Of a stretch of DNA of 64,000 nt, positions 43,205 through 51,773 are shown one piece after another (position 1 is the first letter of the stretch; each line of letters opens with the position of its first letter). A program made the translations under genes and the position numbers. Origin of the DNA: Clostridia bacterium (GTDB lineage: Bacteria; Bacillota; Clostridia; Christensenellales; Borkfalkiaceae). The stretch lies in assembly GCA_017456055.1 (NCBI GenBank), contig JAFTKC010000008.1, positions 1 to 64,000 on the forward strand, read 5' to 3'. Under the pieces are notes generated by a model that saw only the letters and a program-made list of their open reading frames with translations, had not been told where the DNA came from and did not search any database.

Positions 43205-46200
43205 ATGAAAAAAAGATTTTCAACCCTTATGCTTGCACTTACGGCTATACTTATGTGTATTTTCGGGCTTTCGGCTTGTGAAGATGATGGAACGAGCGAC
43301 AACCCAAGTACGATAGTTGGTGGAGAAACAAATTGCGAGCACTTATGGGCTGATTGGACTGAGGAACAAGAAGCAACTTGTAAAACAACGGGACTTCAAA
43401 GTCGTATCTGTATGCTTTGTGAAGGAAGAGAAGAAAAGATTATAGAAAAAACCACACACAAATACAATTCGGAAAATGTTTGTGAATATTGTGGCGTAGA
43501 ACTTGCATATACTTCAGGTCTTGATTACGAAAGACTTGGTTACTCTTCTTCCAGTTATTACTATGAGGTCAAGGGAATTGGAACTGCAACAGAAACAGAT
43601 ATCGTTATTCCAGCACAACATGCGGGATATCCAGTTAAGTCTATTGCGTCAAAAGCGTTTTACGGTAATGATAGAATTACAAGTATATTTGCTCCTTCGA
43701 GCATTACGGAAGTTGGGACAAATGCATTTTATTATTGTGAAAAATTACACACTATAACACTTGAGGATGTAAATAAAATTGGTTCACAGTCTTTTAAGAA
43801 ATGTAGTAAATTAGAAAAAATATCAATAAAAAGTGCTGAAGAAATTGGCTCGGAAGCTTTTTCAGATTGTGTTAAATTAAAAAATATTGTATTGAGCGAA
43901 GAGAAAATGGTAATTGGCCAAAACGCATTCTTAAATACTGGATATTATAATGCAAGTGATAATTGGGAAAGTAAGGCATTATATATTGGAAAGCACTTGA
44001 TTAATGTCAAAGAAGATTATCCTAACAGTTCTTTTACTATAAAATCAGATACATTATCGGTGGCTGATTTTGCGTTTGAAAATGTGTCAGCGATAGAAAC
44101 CATCCAGTTTCCTGAAAATGAAATACTCATAGGTTCGAGGGCTTTTACTGGATGTGAAAATTGGAAAGAATTTGAAGTTAGAGAAAATATAGAATTGACT
44201 AATGGTTCGTTAAGCGAAACTTTTTTAACAAAGCTAATCGTTCCTATGAAATACGCCATAGATTCTGTGTCGGATAGCACGAGAAATGTTAATGTGGGTA
44301 TACCATTAACATTAAAAACCTTGATAATTACCAAAAGTGGTTATTCTTATGGTCCAGGTGAACTAGTTCAATTTGATTTTTCAAAATTTACGGAATTGGA
44401 ACATTTAGAGCATCCCATCGAAAATAATTATAATTATAATGGAGGTTATAAGCTAATAAATGCATATGCTGGGATGAAAAAGCTTAAATCGCTTACGATT
44501 CCTGGGGAAAGGAAAAAAATAGCTAGTGGTTATGGTGAAATTGCGTTTCATATAGGAGAATACTTTTCTACTAAAGCGTATGAAGGCAGTGTATCTGTTT
44601 CTGCAAGTTTAAATTATGAATCTTACACGTTTTATTTTCCAGCCACGCTAAAAGAAGTAACTATAGACGGTGGATACGTGAGGGCAGGCTTATTTAAAGG
44701 CTGTGATAATTTTGAAACCATATCAATCAAGAATTTGGCCAAAAGAGAAGATGATAACATTGGTTCGGATGCTTTTAGTAGGATAAAATGTAAAAATTTA
44801 ATACTTGATAAGTCTGTAAATTATATTGATTGTGTAGGAAAATATGATTACGAAATTGATCAACTGGCCGATGGAGTAGATAATTTATTTTACAATGGTA
44901 CAATGGAAGATTGGCTTTCAATGAAACGTGGTAGCCTATATAGTAGCCTATATATTGAAAGCGTTTACATTGACGGACAAAAAATAGAGGGGAAATTGAT
45001 TATTCCAAATGGAATAACCGAAATTCCCAAAAACGCTTTTAATGGTTTTGATAAAGTATCGAGTATAGAAATCCCAGATGATGTAACCAAAATAGGCATA
45101 GACGCATTCTATAATACTGCATTTTATAATGATGAAAGCAATTGGGAAAACGGGGTTTTATATTGTAATAAACATTTGATTGAATCAAAAGAAGATGATT
45201 GTGGTAATACTGGAATCAAAGAAGGAACATTAGTTATTGCCGATGAGGCGTTTAAGGGTAGTAAAAACTTATCAGCCGATTTGGTATTACCAAACAGCGT
45301 TGTAACAATAGGTGATCGTGCCTTTTCATCTGCAGATTTATCAAAAATTACAATAGGTGAAAAAGTAACATATATAGGTAACGAAGCTTTTGCCTCGTCT
45401 AAAATAACAGAAATAATCTACAATGCCGTTGATGCTAAAACAGCCATAGCCATGGGTATGTATAATTTAACGGATAACATTTTTGGTTATAGGATAAGTG
45501 ATGAAGTAAAAATAACAATAGGAAATAAAGTTAAAGCCTTGCCGACTGGGGTGTTTTCTAATTTAAATGCTAAAGAAATTGTTTTTGAAAAAGATTCAGT
45601 ATGTGAAAGCATTGGTGATTATTCATTTTATGAATGTACTTTGCTAAGCAACATAGAAATACCTACTAGCGTTGTTCGTATCGGAAACGCCGCGTTCAAG
45701 GGCTGTTCTTGTCTGACAAGTATAATAATACCGAATAGTGTGCAAACAATGGGAACTAGCGGGTTTGTTTTTGGTTCTTCTGTTAAAGAACGTGGGAATC
45801 AATTAACTGTGTATTGCGAAGCGGTGCAAAAACCTAATGGCTGGTGTGATTCTTGGAATGGAAGATGTTCAGTTGTATGGGATTGTAAAAATAATGATGT
45901 AGCAGAAGATGGTTATATTTATACCACTATTGATGGAATTATATATGGTTTAAAAGACGGTGCTGCAAGTGTGGTAGAGCAGCCGAAAAATATAATTACT
46001 GCCCATATCCCAACAAATGTTTGTTATAAAAATGAAAGTTATACAGTAACCAATATACAATATGGGGCCTTTTATGACTGTGTTAAATTACTAAGTGTTT
46101 CTATTCCAAAAACCATAACAAGTATTGAAGGAGATACATTTAGGTTTTGTAGGTCTTTAACAAGTGTAGAAATCCCCACTAGCGTGAAAAGTATAGGTAC

Positions 46201-46459
46201 ATATGCGTTTTATAGTTGTAGCGCTTTAACAAATATAGTAATTCCTGATAGTGTGACAAGTATAGGCGAATATGCATTCTCTTGGTGTAGTACATTGGCA
46301 AATATCGTAATTCCTAATAGTGTTACAACTATGGGAAGAGGTGTGTTTTATAAAAGCGAACTAATAACGATTTCTTGCGAGACAATAACAAAACCTGACG
46401 GATGGAATAGTGATTGGAATTCTTCTAATCGTCCAGTTGTTTGGGGGTATAAAGGATAG
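43205..46459 (+). CDS. Large BspA-type leucine-rich-repeat lipoprotein
   Basis: I chose the ATG at 43205 (GGAGG 5 nt upstream). A TTG at 43193 lies inside the ribosome site. The 1084-aa protein has a lipoprotein signal with lipobox LSAC and C25. Next is a Cys/His-rich segment (about 45-100, CEHLW, ATCKTTG, CMLC, CEYCG) and then ~25-residue LRR_5/BspA repeats to the C-terminus, the last ones nearly identical. It is exported and lipid-anchored, probably an adhesin or binding surface protein. The DNA looks more AT-rich, with more AAT, GAT and ATA codons than its neighbours, hinting at separate ancestry. Confidence 0.88.
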   Translation: MKKRFSTLMLALTAILMCIFGLSACEDDGTSDNPSTIVGGETNCEHLWADWTEEQEATCKTTGLQSRICMLCEGREEKIIEKTTHKYNSENVCEYCGVELAYTSGLDYERLGYSSSSYYYEVKGIGTATETDIVIPAQHAGYPVKSIASKAFYGNDRITSIFAPSSITEVGTNAFYYCEKLHTITLEDVNKIGSQSFKKCSKLEKISIKSAEEIGSEAFSDCVKLKNIVLSEEKMVIGQNAFLNTGYYNASDNWESKALYIGKHLINVKEDYPNSSFTIKSDTLSVADFAFENVSAIETIQFPENEILIGSRAFTGCENWKEFEVRENIELTNGSLSETFLTKLIVPMKYAIDSVSDSTRNVNVGIPLTLKTLIITKSGYSYGPGELVQFDFSKFTELEHLEHPIENNYNYNGGYKLINAYAGMKKLKSLTIPGERKKIASGYGEIAFHIGEYFSTKAYEGSVSVSASLNYESYTFYFPATLKEVTIDGGYVRAGLFKGCDNFETISIKNLAKREDDNIGSDAFSRIKCKNLILDKSVNYIDCVGKYDYEIDQLADGVDNLFYNGTMEDWLSMKRGSLYSSLYIESVYIDGQKIEGKLIIPNGITEIPKNAFNGFDKVSSIEIPDDVTKIGIDAFYNTAFYNDESNWENGVLYCNKHLIESKEDDCGNTGIKEGTLVIADEAFKGSKNLSADLVLPNSVVTIGDRAFSSADLSKITIGEKVTYIGNEAFASSKITEIIYNAVDAKTAIAMGMYNLTDNIFGYRISDEVKITIGNKVKALPTGVFSNLNAKEIVFEKDSVCESIGDYSFYECTLLSNIEIPTSVVRIGNAAFKGCSCLTSIIIPNSVQTMGTSGFVFGSSVKERGNQLTVYCEAVQKPNGWCDSWNGRCSVVWDCKNNDVAEDGYIYTTIDGIIYGLKDGAASVVEQPKNIITAHIPTNVCYKNESYTVTNIQYGAFYDCVKLLSVSIPKTITSIEGDTFRFCRSLTSVEIPTSVKSIGTYAFYSCSALTNIVIPDSVTSIGEYAFSWCSTLANIVIPNSVTTMGRGVFYKSELITISCETITKPDGWNSDWNSSNRPVVWGYKG

Positions 46460-46465
46460 TAAAGT

Positions 46466-46496
46466 AAAAAGAGCGAGATTAAATCTCGCTCTTTTT
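46466..46496 (+). terminator. Terminator of the lipoprotein gene
   Basis: AAAAAGAGCGAGAT / ATCTCGCTCTTTTT 14-bp stem with a 3-nt loop, 7 bp after the stop codon. Confidence 0.93.
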
Positions 46497-46504
46497 AGTT
46501 ATAT

Positions 46505-46588
46505 TTTCACTTGGTGAAAGTTTTATTTTTCTCTACGAAAAAAGTGATATTTTATCCTTTGGATAAAGCGATATTTTGCTAAAGCAAA
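46505..46588. repeat. Tandem array of four mini-hairpins
   Basis: Four short stem-loops in a row: TTTCAC/GTGAAA (46505-46519), TTTTTC/GAAAAA (46526-46542), TTTATCC/GGATAAA (46551-46567) and TTTGCT/AGCAAA (46575-46588). The last two are introduced by GTGATATT and GCGATATT. Stem sequences differ while the spacing and linker are kept, as in a dispersed intergenic repeat. They lie in the 347-bp gap before the purine operon; the rest of the gap holds the terminator, promoter and riboswitch. Confidence 0.7.
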
Positions 46589-46626
46589 GTTAAGGTGTAA
46601 ATATAATTTTATTCGGTTATAATTCG

Positions 46627-46655
46627 TTGACAAAATTTTGGGAATTTGGTAAAAT
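46627..46655 (+). promoter_or_regulatory. Purine operon promoter
   Basis: TTGACA, a 17-bp spacer and TAAAAT. The predicted start is near 46662, about 10 nt before the riboswitch. Confidence 0.88.
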
Positions 46656-46671
46656 ATTTTTGTAAATTAAA

Positions 46672-46750
46672 TCTCTCGTGACTGACGGGAAAAGTAGGGT
46701 ACTACAAGGGAGCGGGAGGAGATTTTTTGCCGACCGTCTGGGCGACTCTT
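46672..46750 (+). promoter_or_regulatory. ZTP (pfl-motif) riboswitch
   Basis: The sequence has the conserved ZTP-riboswitch parts in order: TGACTGACGGG in the first paired region, AAGGGAGCGGG, and the highly conserved GCCGACCGTCTGGGC at about 46729-46743, where CCGTC can form the pseudoknot with GACGG. The motif senses ZTP/ZMP, signals of 10-formyl-THF shortage, and turns on purine and one-carbon genes. It lies directly upstream of purE, a classic location. Confidence 0.93.
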
Positions 46751-46787
46751 ATTCTGCTTTTTGCAGTATAAAAGCGCCCTTTTTTAT
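46740..46787 (+). terminator. Riboswitch expression-platform terminator
   Basis: GGGCG ... CGCCC stem with an inner hairpin (TTCTGC/GCAGTA) and TTTTTTATTTT after it. The 5' side overlaps the conserved CTGGGCG of the ZTP aptamer, so ligand binding would prevent termination. Confidence 0.88.
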
Positions 46788-46806
46788 TTTATTCAAGGAG
46801 ATAATT

Positions 46807-47301
46807 ATGAAAAAAGTTGCAATTATTATGGGTAGTGATAGCGATTTACCTATTTTAGAAAAAACGATGGCAGTCCTAAAAGACTTTGGCGTTCCTTTTG
46901 AAACTCACGTTTATTCTGCGCACAGAACTCCAAACGAGGCTATCGAATTTGCTAAAAATGCAAAAAATAACGGATTTGGCGTTATGATTTGCGCTGCTGG
47001 TATGGCGGCGCACCTTGCAGGCGTTATTGCTGCTAACACCACTCTTCCCGTAATTGGGATACCTTGCAAGTCTTCGGTTTTAGACGGCATGGACGCGCTT
47101 TTAGCAACCGTTCAAATGCCTTCTGGAATCCCCGTTGCTACCGTTGCTATTAACGGCGGGGCTAACGCAGGTATTTTGGCCACCCAAATTTTAGCGCTTG
47201 CAGATAAAGAATTAGAAGAAAAACTTGCCTTAAAGAGAGAAAGCGACAAGGCAAAAGTTTTAGAAAAAGATAAAAAAATCAGTCTTGAATACAAGGCTTA
47301 A
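46807..47301 (+). CDS. purE: N5-carboxyaminoimidazole ribonucleotide mutase
   Basis: I chose the ATG at 46807 with AAGGAG upstream. A longer frame reaching back to 46678 is only riboswitch sequence. The 164-aa PurE has MGSDSDLPI (6-14), SAHRTP (~38) and QMPSGIPVATVAINGGANAG. It looks like class I, which normally needs PurK, but no purK is in this operon. It either uses CO2/AIR directly or purK is elsewhere. It is the first gene behind the ZTP riboswitch. Confidence 0.95.
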   Translation: MKKVAIIMGSDSDLPILEKTMAVLKDFGVPFETHVYSAHRTPNEAIEFAKNAKNNGFGVMICAAGMAAHLAGVIAANTTLPVIGIPCKSSVLDGMDALLATVQMPSGIPVATVAINGGANAGILATQILALADKELEEKLALKRESDKAKVLEKDKKISLEYKA

Positions 47302-47313
47302 GGAGATAAAATT

Positions 47314-48000
47314 ATGAAAAAAGTTTACACGGGAAAGACTAAAGACGTTTTCGCATTAGACAACGGCAACTATTTATTAAAGTTCAAAGACGACTGCACT
47401 GGTAAAGACGGCGTGTTCGATCCAGGTGAAAATTCAGTTGGTTTAACTATCGACGGAGTTGGCGACGTTAATCTTCGTATGTCAATTTATTTCTTTGAAA
47501 AGGTTAACGCTGCAGGCATTAAAACCCAATTCGTTAGCGCAGATTTAACTAATACTACTATGGAAGTTTTACCTGCTAAAGTATTCGGCAAGGGTTTAGA
47601 AGTTATTTGTAGACTTAAAGCCGTTGGAAGTTTTTTTAGAAGATATAACGACTATATCGAAGAGGGGGCAGACCTTCCTTATTACGTTGAAACTACCTTT
47701 AAGAACGACGAAAAGGGCGACCCACTTGTCACTAAAGACGGCTTAGTTGATTTAGGCGTTATGAGTGATTCTCAATACGAAGACGTTAAGGAAATGACTC
47801 AAAAAATTACCAAAATCGTCGCTGACGACCTAAAGGCTAAGGGTTTAGATTTATACGATATTAAATTTGAGTTTGGCTACGACAAAGACGGAAAGGTTAT
47901 GCTTATAGACGAAATTTCTTCGGGAAATATGCGCGTTTATAAGGACGGCAAGTACGTTGACCCAATGACTTTATCAAAATTGTTTTTTGAAAAAAACTAA
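47314..48000 (+). CDS. purC: SAICAR synthetase
   Basis: The 228-aa ATP-dependent ligase joins CAIR and aspartate. It has the YTGKTKDVF start in place of the usual [21 protein letters not shown] in place of the family's VRNxxAGS region, and [25 protein letters not shown] with the EISSG nearer the form EISPD. The N-terminal and core motifs diverge from Bacillus PurC but remain recognisable, and position between purE and purF supports the call. Confidence 0.9.
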   Translation: MKKVYTGKTKDVFALDNGNYLLKFKDDCTGKDGVFDPGENSVGLTIDGVGDVNLRMSIYFFEKVNAAGIKTQFVSADLTNTTMEVLPAKVFGKGLEVICRLKAVGSFFRRYNDYIEEGADLPYYVETTFKNDEKGDPLVTKDGLVDLGVMSDSQYEDVKEMTQKITKIVADDLKAKGLDLYDIKFEFGYDKDGKVMLIDEISSGNMRVYKDGKYVDPMTLSKLFFEKN

Positions 48001-48022
48001 ACTTTAATTCTTAGGAGATTAT

Positions 48023-49453
48023 ATGGGCGGATTTTTTGGCGTTGTAAGAAAAAAGAAGGACGTTTTGCTAGACGTTTTTCTTGGAACGGACTATCACTCG
48101 CACCTTGGCACTAAAAGTGGTGGACTTGCCGCTTGTGACCAAGAACTTGGCTTGCAAAGAAAAATTCATAATTTAAACAACGCGCCATTTAGAACTAAGT
48201 TCGAAAATATTTTTGAATCTATGAAAGGCTCTTCTGCAATCGGCTGTATTAACGATTCAGACCCTCAGCCCTTACTCGTTCACTCAAGATTAGGAAAGTA
48301 CGCTATCATTTTCGTTGGCGTTATCAATAATAAGGATCAACTTGTAGAAGAGTATATAAAAGAGCGTGGTGGTCAGTTCGGCGGTCAGTCGGGCGGGGGT
48401 GTTAACGGCACGGAACTAATTGCCGCTTTCATAAATCAAAAAGATAATTTCGTGGACGGAATTACCTACGTTCAAAGTAAAATTAAGGGAACTGCCACTA
48501 TCGTTATATTAAAAGACGACCAAAAGATTATTCTTGCAAGAGATAGATTAGGTAGACTTCCTATTCACGTTGGTAAAAGCAAAGAGGGTATGGCGTTTTC
48601 GTTTGAATCTTTTGCTTATCAAAAACTCGGCTATAACGACGAGTATGAATTAGGGCCTTCGGAAATAATTGAACTTGACGGCGACGGGTATCAAGTGCTT
48701 AAAAAAGCAACTGAAAAGATGTGCATATGTTCTTTCCTTTGGAGTTATTACGGATATCCAACTTCCACCTACGAAGGTAAAAACGTAGAAGAAATGCGCT
48801 ACCAAAACGGCGTAAATCTTTACGAAAAAGACTTAAATAATGGTGAAGTTCCTAAGATTGACTGCGTGGCAGGTGTCCCCGATTCTGGCACTCCTCACGC
48901 TATCGGCTACGCAATGAGAAGTGGCATTAGGTTCGCTAGACCTTTTATTAAATACACGCCTACTTGGAGCAGAAGTTTTATGCCTTCTTCTCAAAAAGAA
49001 AGAAAAAAGGTGGCTAAACTTAAACTTGTTCCCGTAAACGAACTAATTAAGGGTAAAGAATTATTGTTCGTTGACGACTCTATAGTTCGCGGAACGCAAA
49101 TTAGAGAAACGGTGGAATTTCTTCACGAGCACGGCGCAAAGAGCGTACACGTTCGCTCGGCTTGTCCACCCATTATGTATGGGTGTAAATATCTAAATTT
49201 CTCTCGTCAAACGAGCGATATGGATTTAATTACACACGCAACTATCGTTGAACTTGAGGGTGAAGAGGGGCTTAAATACTTAGACGAGTATGCAGACTCT
49301 ACCACCGAAAGACATAAAAATATGAAAGAAGCAATTAGAAAAAAACTCGGTCTTGCTTCGCTTGAGTTTCAATCAATCGACGGATTGGTTAAGGCAATCG
49401 GCATAGATAAGTGCAAACTTTGTACTTATTGTTGGGAAGGCAAGGAGGAATAA
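48023..49453 (+). CDS. purF: Amidophosphoribosyltransferase-like protein lacking the N-terminal catalytic Cys
   Basis: The 476-aa protein has an Ntn-type glutaminase-like N-terminal half and a phosphoribosyltransferase half with the PRPP loop LLFVDDSIVRGT (~350), and C-terminal cysteines CKLCTYC that may hold an iron-sulfur cluster as in Bacillus PurF. In normal PurF the mature protein begins with the nucleophile in CGIFG. Here the start reads MGGFFGVV, with Gly at that position and no upstream propeptide with Cys. It may use ammonia or a partner glutaminase, or be regulatory. Position in the operon fits the first committed purine step. Confidence 0.88.
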   Translation: MGGFFGVVRKKKDVLLDVFLGTDYHSHLGTKSGGLAACDQELGLQRKIHNLNNAPFRTKFENIFESMKGSSAIGCINDSDPQPLLVHSRLGKYAIIFVGVINNKDQLVEEYIKERGGQFGGQSGGGVNGTELIAAFINQKDNFVDGITYVQSKIKGTATIVILKDDQKIILARDRLGRLPIHVGKSKEGMAFSFESFAYQKLGYNDEYELGPSEIIELDGDGYQVLKKATEKMCICSFLWSYYGYPTSTYEGKNVEEMRYQNGVNLYEKDLNNGEVPKIDCVAGVPDSGTPHAIGYAMRSGIRFARPFIKYTPTWSRSFMPSSQKERKKVAKLKLVPVNELIKGKELLFVDDSIVRGTQIRETVEFLHEHGAKSVHVRSACPPIMYGCKYLNFSRQTSDMDLITHATIVELEGEEGLKYLDEYADSTTERHKNMKEAIRKKLGLASLEFQSIDGLVKAIGIDKCKLCTYCWEGKEE

Positions 49454-49462
49454 GGAGATATT

Positions 49463-50503
49463 ATGAAAAATTCTAAATCAGACGTATACGCAAGTGCAGG
49501 CGTTGATATTACTGCAGGTTATAAGTCGGTAGAACTTATGAAAGAACACGTTAAACGCACCATGATTAAAGGCGTTTGTTCAGACGTTGGTGGATTTGGC
49601 GGTCTTTTTGAACTTGACCTTGAGGGCATAAGTAAGCCCGTTTTAGTTAGTGGAACGGACGGCGTTGGAACTAAACTTAAACTTGCCTTTTTAATGGATA
49701 AGCACGACACGGTTGGTATTGACTGCGTTGCTATGTGCGTTAACGATATTATTTGTTCGGGCGCAAAACCACTTATCTTTTTAGATTATATTGCTTGTGG
49801 AAAGAACTTCCCCGAAAAAATTGCAGATATAGTTAAGGGCGTTGCTGAAGGCTGTGTTCAAGCAGGCTGTGCGCTTATCGGTGGCGAAACTGCCGAGATG
49901 CCAGGTTTTTACCCTATAGATGAATACGATTTAGCAGGTTATTCAACTGGTGTAGTTGACAAGGCTAAAATCATTGACAACAAGACTATGCAAGAGGGCG
50001 ACGTTATTATTGCCCTTGCGTCTAGTGGCGTTCACTCAAACGGCTTTTCGCTTGTTAGAAAAGTGTTCGACGTAGAAAACGCAGACATTAAGAGCCCCGT
50101 TGAAGAACTCGGTGGAAAATCAATTGGCGAAACCCTTTTAACCCCAACTAAAATTTACGTTAAGTCGGTGTTAAAACTCTTAGAAGAAGTTAAAGTTAAA
50201 GGAATTTCTCACATCACTGGCGGTGGATTCTACGAAAATATTCCAAGAAGTATTCCAGACGGACTTTGCGCAGAAGTCGTAAGAGATAAGGTTAGAGTAC
50301 TTCCAATCTTCAATCTTCTCGCTAAAAAGGGAAATATTTGCGAAAGAGATATGTTTAACACCTTCAATATGGGTGTTGGTATGAGTATCGTTGTCGCAAA
50401 AGAAGACGAGAAGAGAGCATTAGAAATTTTAACTTCTTGTGGCGAAGACGCTTACGTAATTGGTAAAATTATTAAATCGGAAGAAAAAATAATTATAAAA
50501 TAA
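49463..50503 (+). CDS. purM: Phosphoribosylformylglycinamidine cyclo-ligase (AIR synthetase)
   Basis: The 346-aa PurM closes the imidazole ring. It has [19 protein letters not shown] at the N-terminus, [15 protein letters not shown] (~63), [17 protein letters not shown] (~92), [11 protein letters not shown] (~144) and [13 protein letters not shown] (~245), all diagnostic. GGAGA precedes the ATG, 9 bp after purF. Confidence 0.97.
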   Translation: MKNSKSDVYASAGVDITAGYKSVELMKEHVKRTMIKGVCSDVGGFGGLFELDLEGISKPVLVSGTDGVGTKLKLAFLMDKHDTVGIDCVAMCVNDIICSGAKPLIFLDYIACGKNFPEKIADIVKGVAEGCVQAGCALIGGETAEMPGFYPIDEYDLAGYSTGVVDKAKIIDNKTMQEGDVIIALASSGVHSNGFSLVRKVFDVENADIKSPVEELGGKSIGETLLTPTKIYVKSVLKLLEEVKVKGISHITGGGFYENIPRSIPDGLCAEVVRDKVRVLPIFNLLAKKGNICERDMFNTFNMGVGMSIVVAKEDEKRALEILTSCGEDAYVIGKIIKSEEKIIIK

Positions 50504-50516
50504 TTTAAGGAAACAA

Positions 50517-51152
50517 ATGAAGAGAGTTTTATCAAAAATCTTAAGTGGTATTTTAGCAGGGATACTTATTTCAATCGGTGGAACTATATGCTTAGCCCTA
50601 CTTGGCTATGACAAGGTAGTTGGCGCAATACTTTTTACCGTAGCGCTTTCAACCATTTGTTATAAAGGGTACGCGCTTTTTACCGGCAAGGTTGGATATA
50701 TCGTGGAAAGCCACGCTAAAGACGATTTTGAAACGCTATTTTTGTGCTTGCTAGGTAATTTAATCGGCGCTGTGGCTTTTGGGTATATGATTGGCTTTGC
50801 TATGCCATCTCTAAGGGAAGTGGCTTTCGTTGCTTGCTCTAATAGGCTAGATAACACCATTTTGCAAGCGCTAATTAAGGGTATTCTTTGTGGAATACTT
50901 ATGTACGTAGCCGTTTCAGTGTTTAGAGAAAATAATAAAAACGTTTTGGGTATTATGCTTGCAATTCCCACTTTTATTCTAGCAGGATTTGAGCACTCGA
51001 TTGCTGATATGTTCTACTTTGCATGTGGCAATTTAGTTAGCCTAGACGCATTTATCTTTTTAGTTGTAGTAATTATTGGAAACGCTATCGGAGGTATGCT
51101 CTTGCCGTTAATTCAAAAGGGAATTAAAGCCCTTGCCCCAAAGGAAAATTAG
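50517..51152 (+). CDS. Formate/nitrite transporter (FNT) family channel
   Basis: The 211-aa membrane protein has about six hydrophobic segments and FNT-family features: GYDKVVGAILFTVALSTICYKG region (~30-52), GNLIGAVAFG (~78), and near the C-terminus PTFILAGFEHSIADMFYFACG (positions ~145-165), where FocA-type channels have GFEHSVANM. It is shorter than typical FNTs (~260-280). FNT pentamers pass formate or related small anions. In a purine operon next to two formyl-transfer enzymes it most likely moves formate. That substrate is inferred. Confidence 0.8.
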   Translation: MKRVLSKILSGILAGILISIGGTICLALLGYDKVVGAILFTVALSTICYKGYALFTGKVGYIVESHAKDDFETLFLCLLGNLIGAVAFGYMIGFAMPSLREVAFVACSNRLDNTILQALIKGILCGILMYVAVSVFRENNKNVLGIMLAIPTFILAGFEHSIADMFYFACGNLVSLDAFIFLVVVIIGNAIGGMLLPLIQKGIKALAPKEN

Positions 51153-51159
51153 GTGAAGT

Positions 51160-51771
51160 ATGAAAAATAAAGTTAAGATTGCCGTGCTCGTTTCGGGTGG
51201 GGGAACTAATCTTCAAGCGCTTATAGACGCCGTTAATAAGGGAATTATAAAAAACGGTGAGATAAGTGTTGTAATTTCAAATAATTCTAGCGCCTTTGCA
51301 CTAGAGAGAGCAAAAAATAACGGCATAGAAGGTTTAACCATACTAAAAAAAGACTTTGCCGACCAACTTGCTTTTGAACAAAAGATAAAAGACGTTATCA
51401 AGGAAAGGGGAGTAGAGTTAATCGTTTTGGCAGGTTTTATGTCAATATTAAGCGAGAACTTTACGAGAGAATTTAGTAATCGCATAATAAACGTTCACCC
51501 CTCGCTTATTCCGTCTTTTTGTGGTAAAGGCTATTACGGACTTAAAGTTCACGAAGAAGCGCTAAAAAAGGGCGTAAAGGTGACGGGGGCTACCGTTCAC
51601 TTCGTTAACGAAATTCCTGACGGCGGTGAAATTATTATGCAAAAGGCCGTTAAGGTGAGAGATAACGATACCCCTGAAATCTTGCAAAGAAGAGTTATGG
51701 AACAAGCAGAGTGGAAAATTCTTCCACAATCGGTAGAAAAAATTTGCAAAAAAATCATAAAGGAAAAATAG
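51160..51771 (+). CDS. purN: Phosphoribosylglycinamide formyltransferase
   Basis: The 203-aa enzyme formylates GAR with 10-formyl-THF. Motifs: VLVSGGGTNLQALIDAV (~8, PRPP/GAR loop), VLAGFMSILS (~89), INVHPSLIPSFCGKGYYG (~108; the catalytic Asn-His-Asp set includes H in NVHPSL), TGATVHFVNEIPDGG (~140) with the Asp. Length is typical. AGGTGAAG precedes the ATG. It follows the FNT gene by 7 bp. Confidence 0.96.
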   Translation: MKNKVKIAVLVSGGGTNLQALIDAVNKGIIKNGEISVVISNNSSAFALERAKNNGIEGLTILKKDFADQLAFEQKIKDVIKERGVELIVLAGFMSILSENFTREFSNRIINVHPSLIPSFCGKGYYGLKVHEEALKKGVKVTGATVHFVNEIPDGGEIIMQKAVKVRDNDTPEILQRRVMEQAEWKILPQSVEKICKKIIKEK

Positions 51772-51773
51772 AT

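Noticed and set aside
46141-46340. Regular repeats resembling a CRISPR array in the lipoprotein gene
   Set aside because: The periodicity is ~69-75 bp, codon-phased and encodes LRR units; there are no unique spacers or cas genes.
46678-46806. In-frame upstream extension of purE
   Set aside because: This DNA is the ZTP riboswitch and its terminator. The ribosome site and conserved MGSDSD start indicate ATG 46807.
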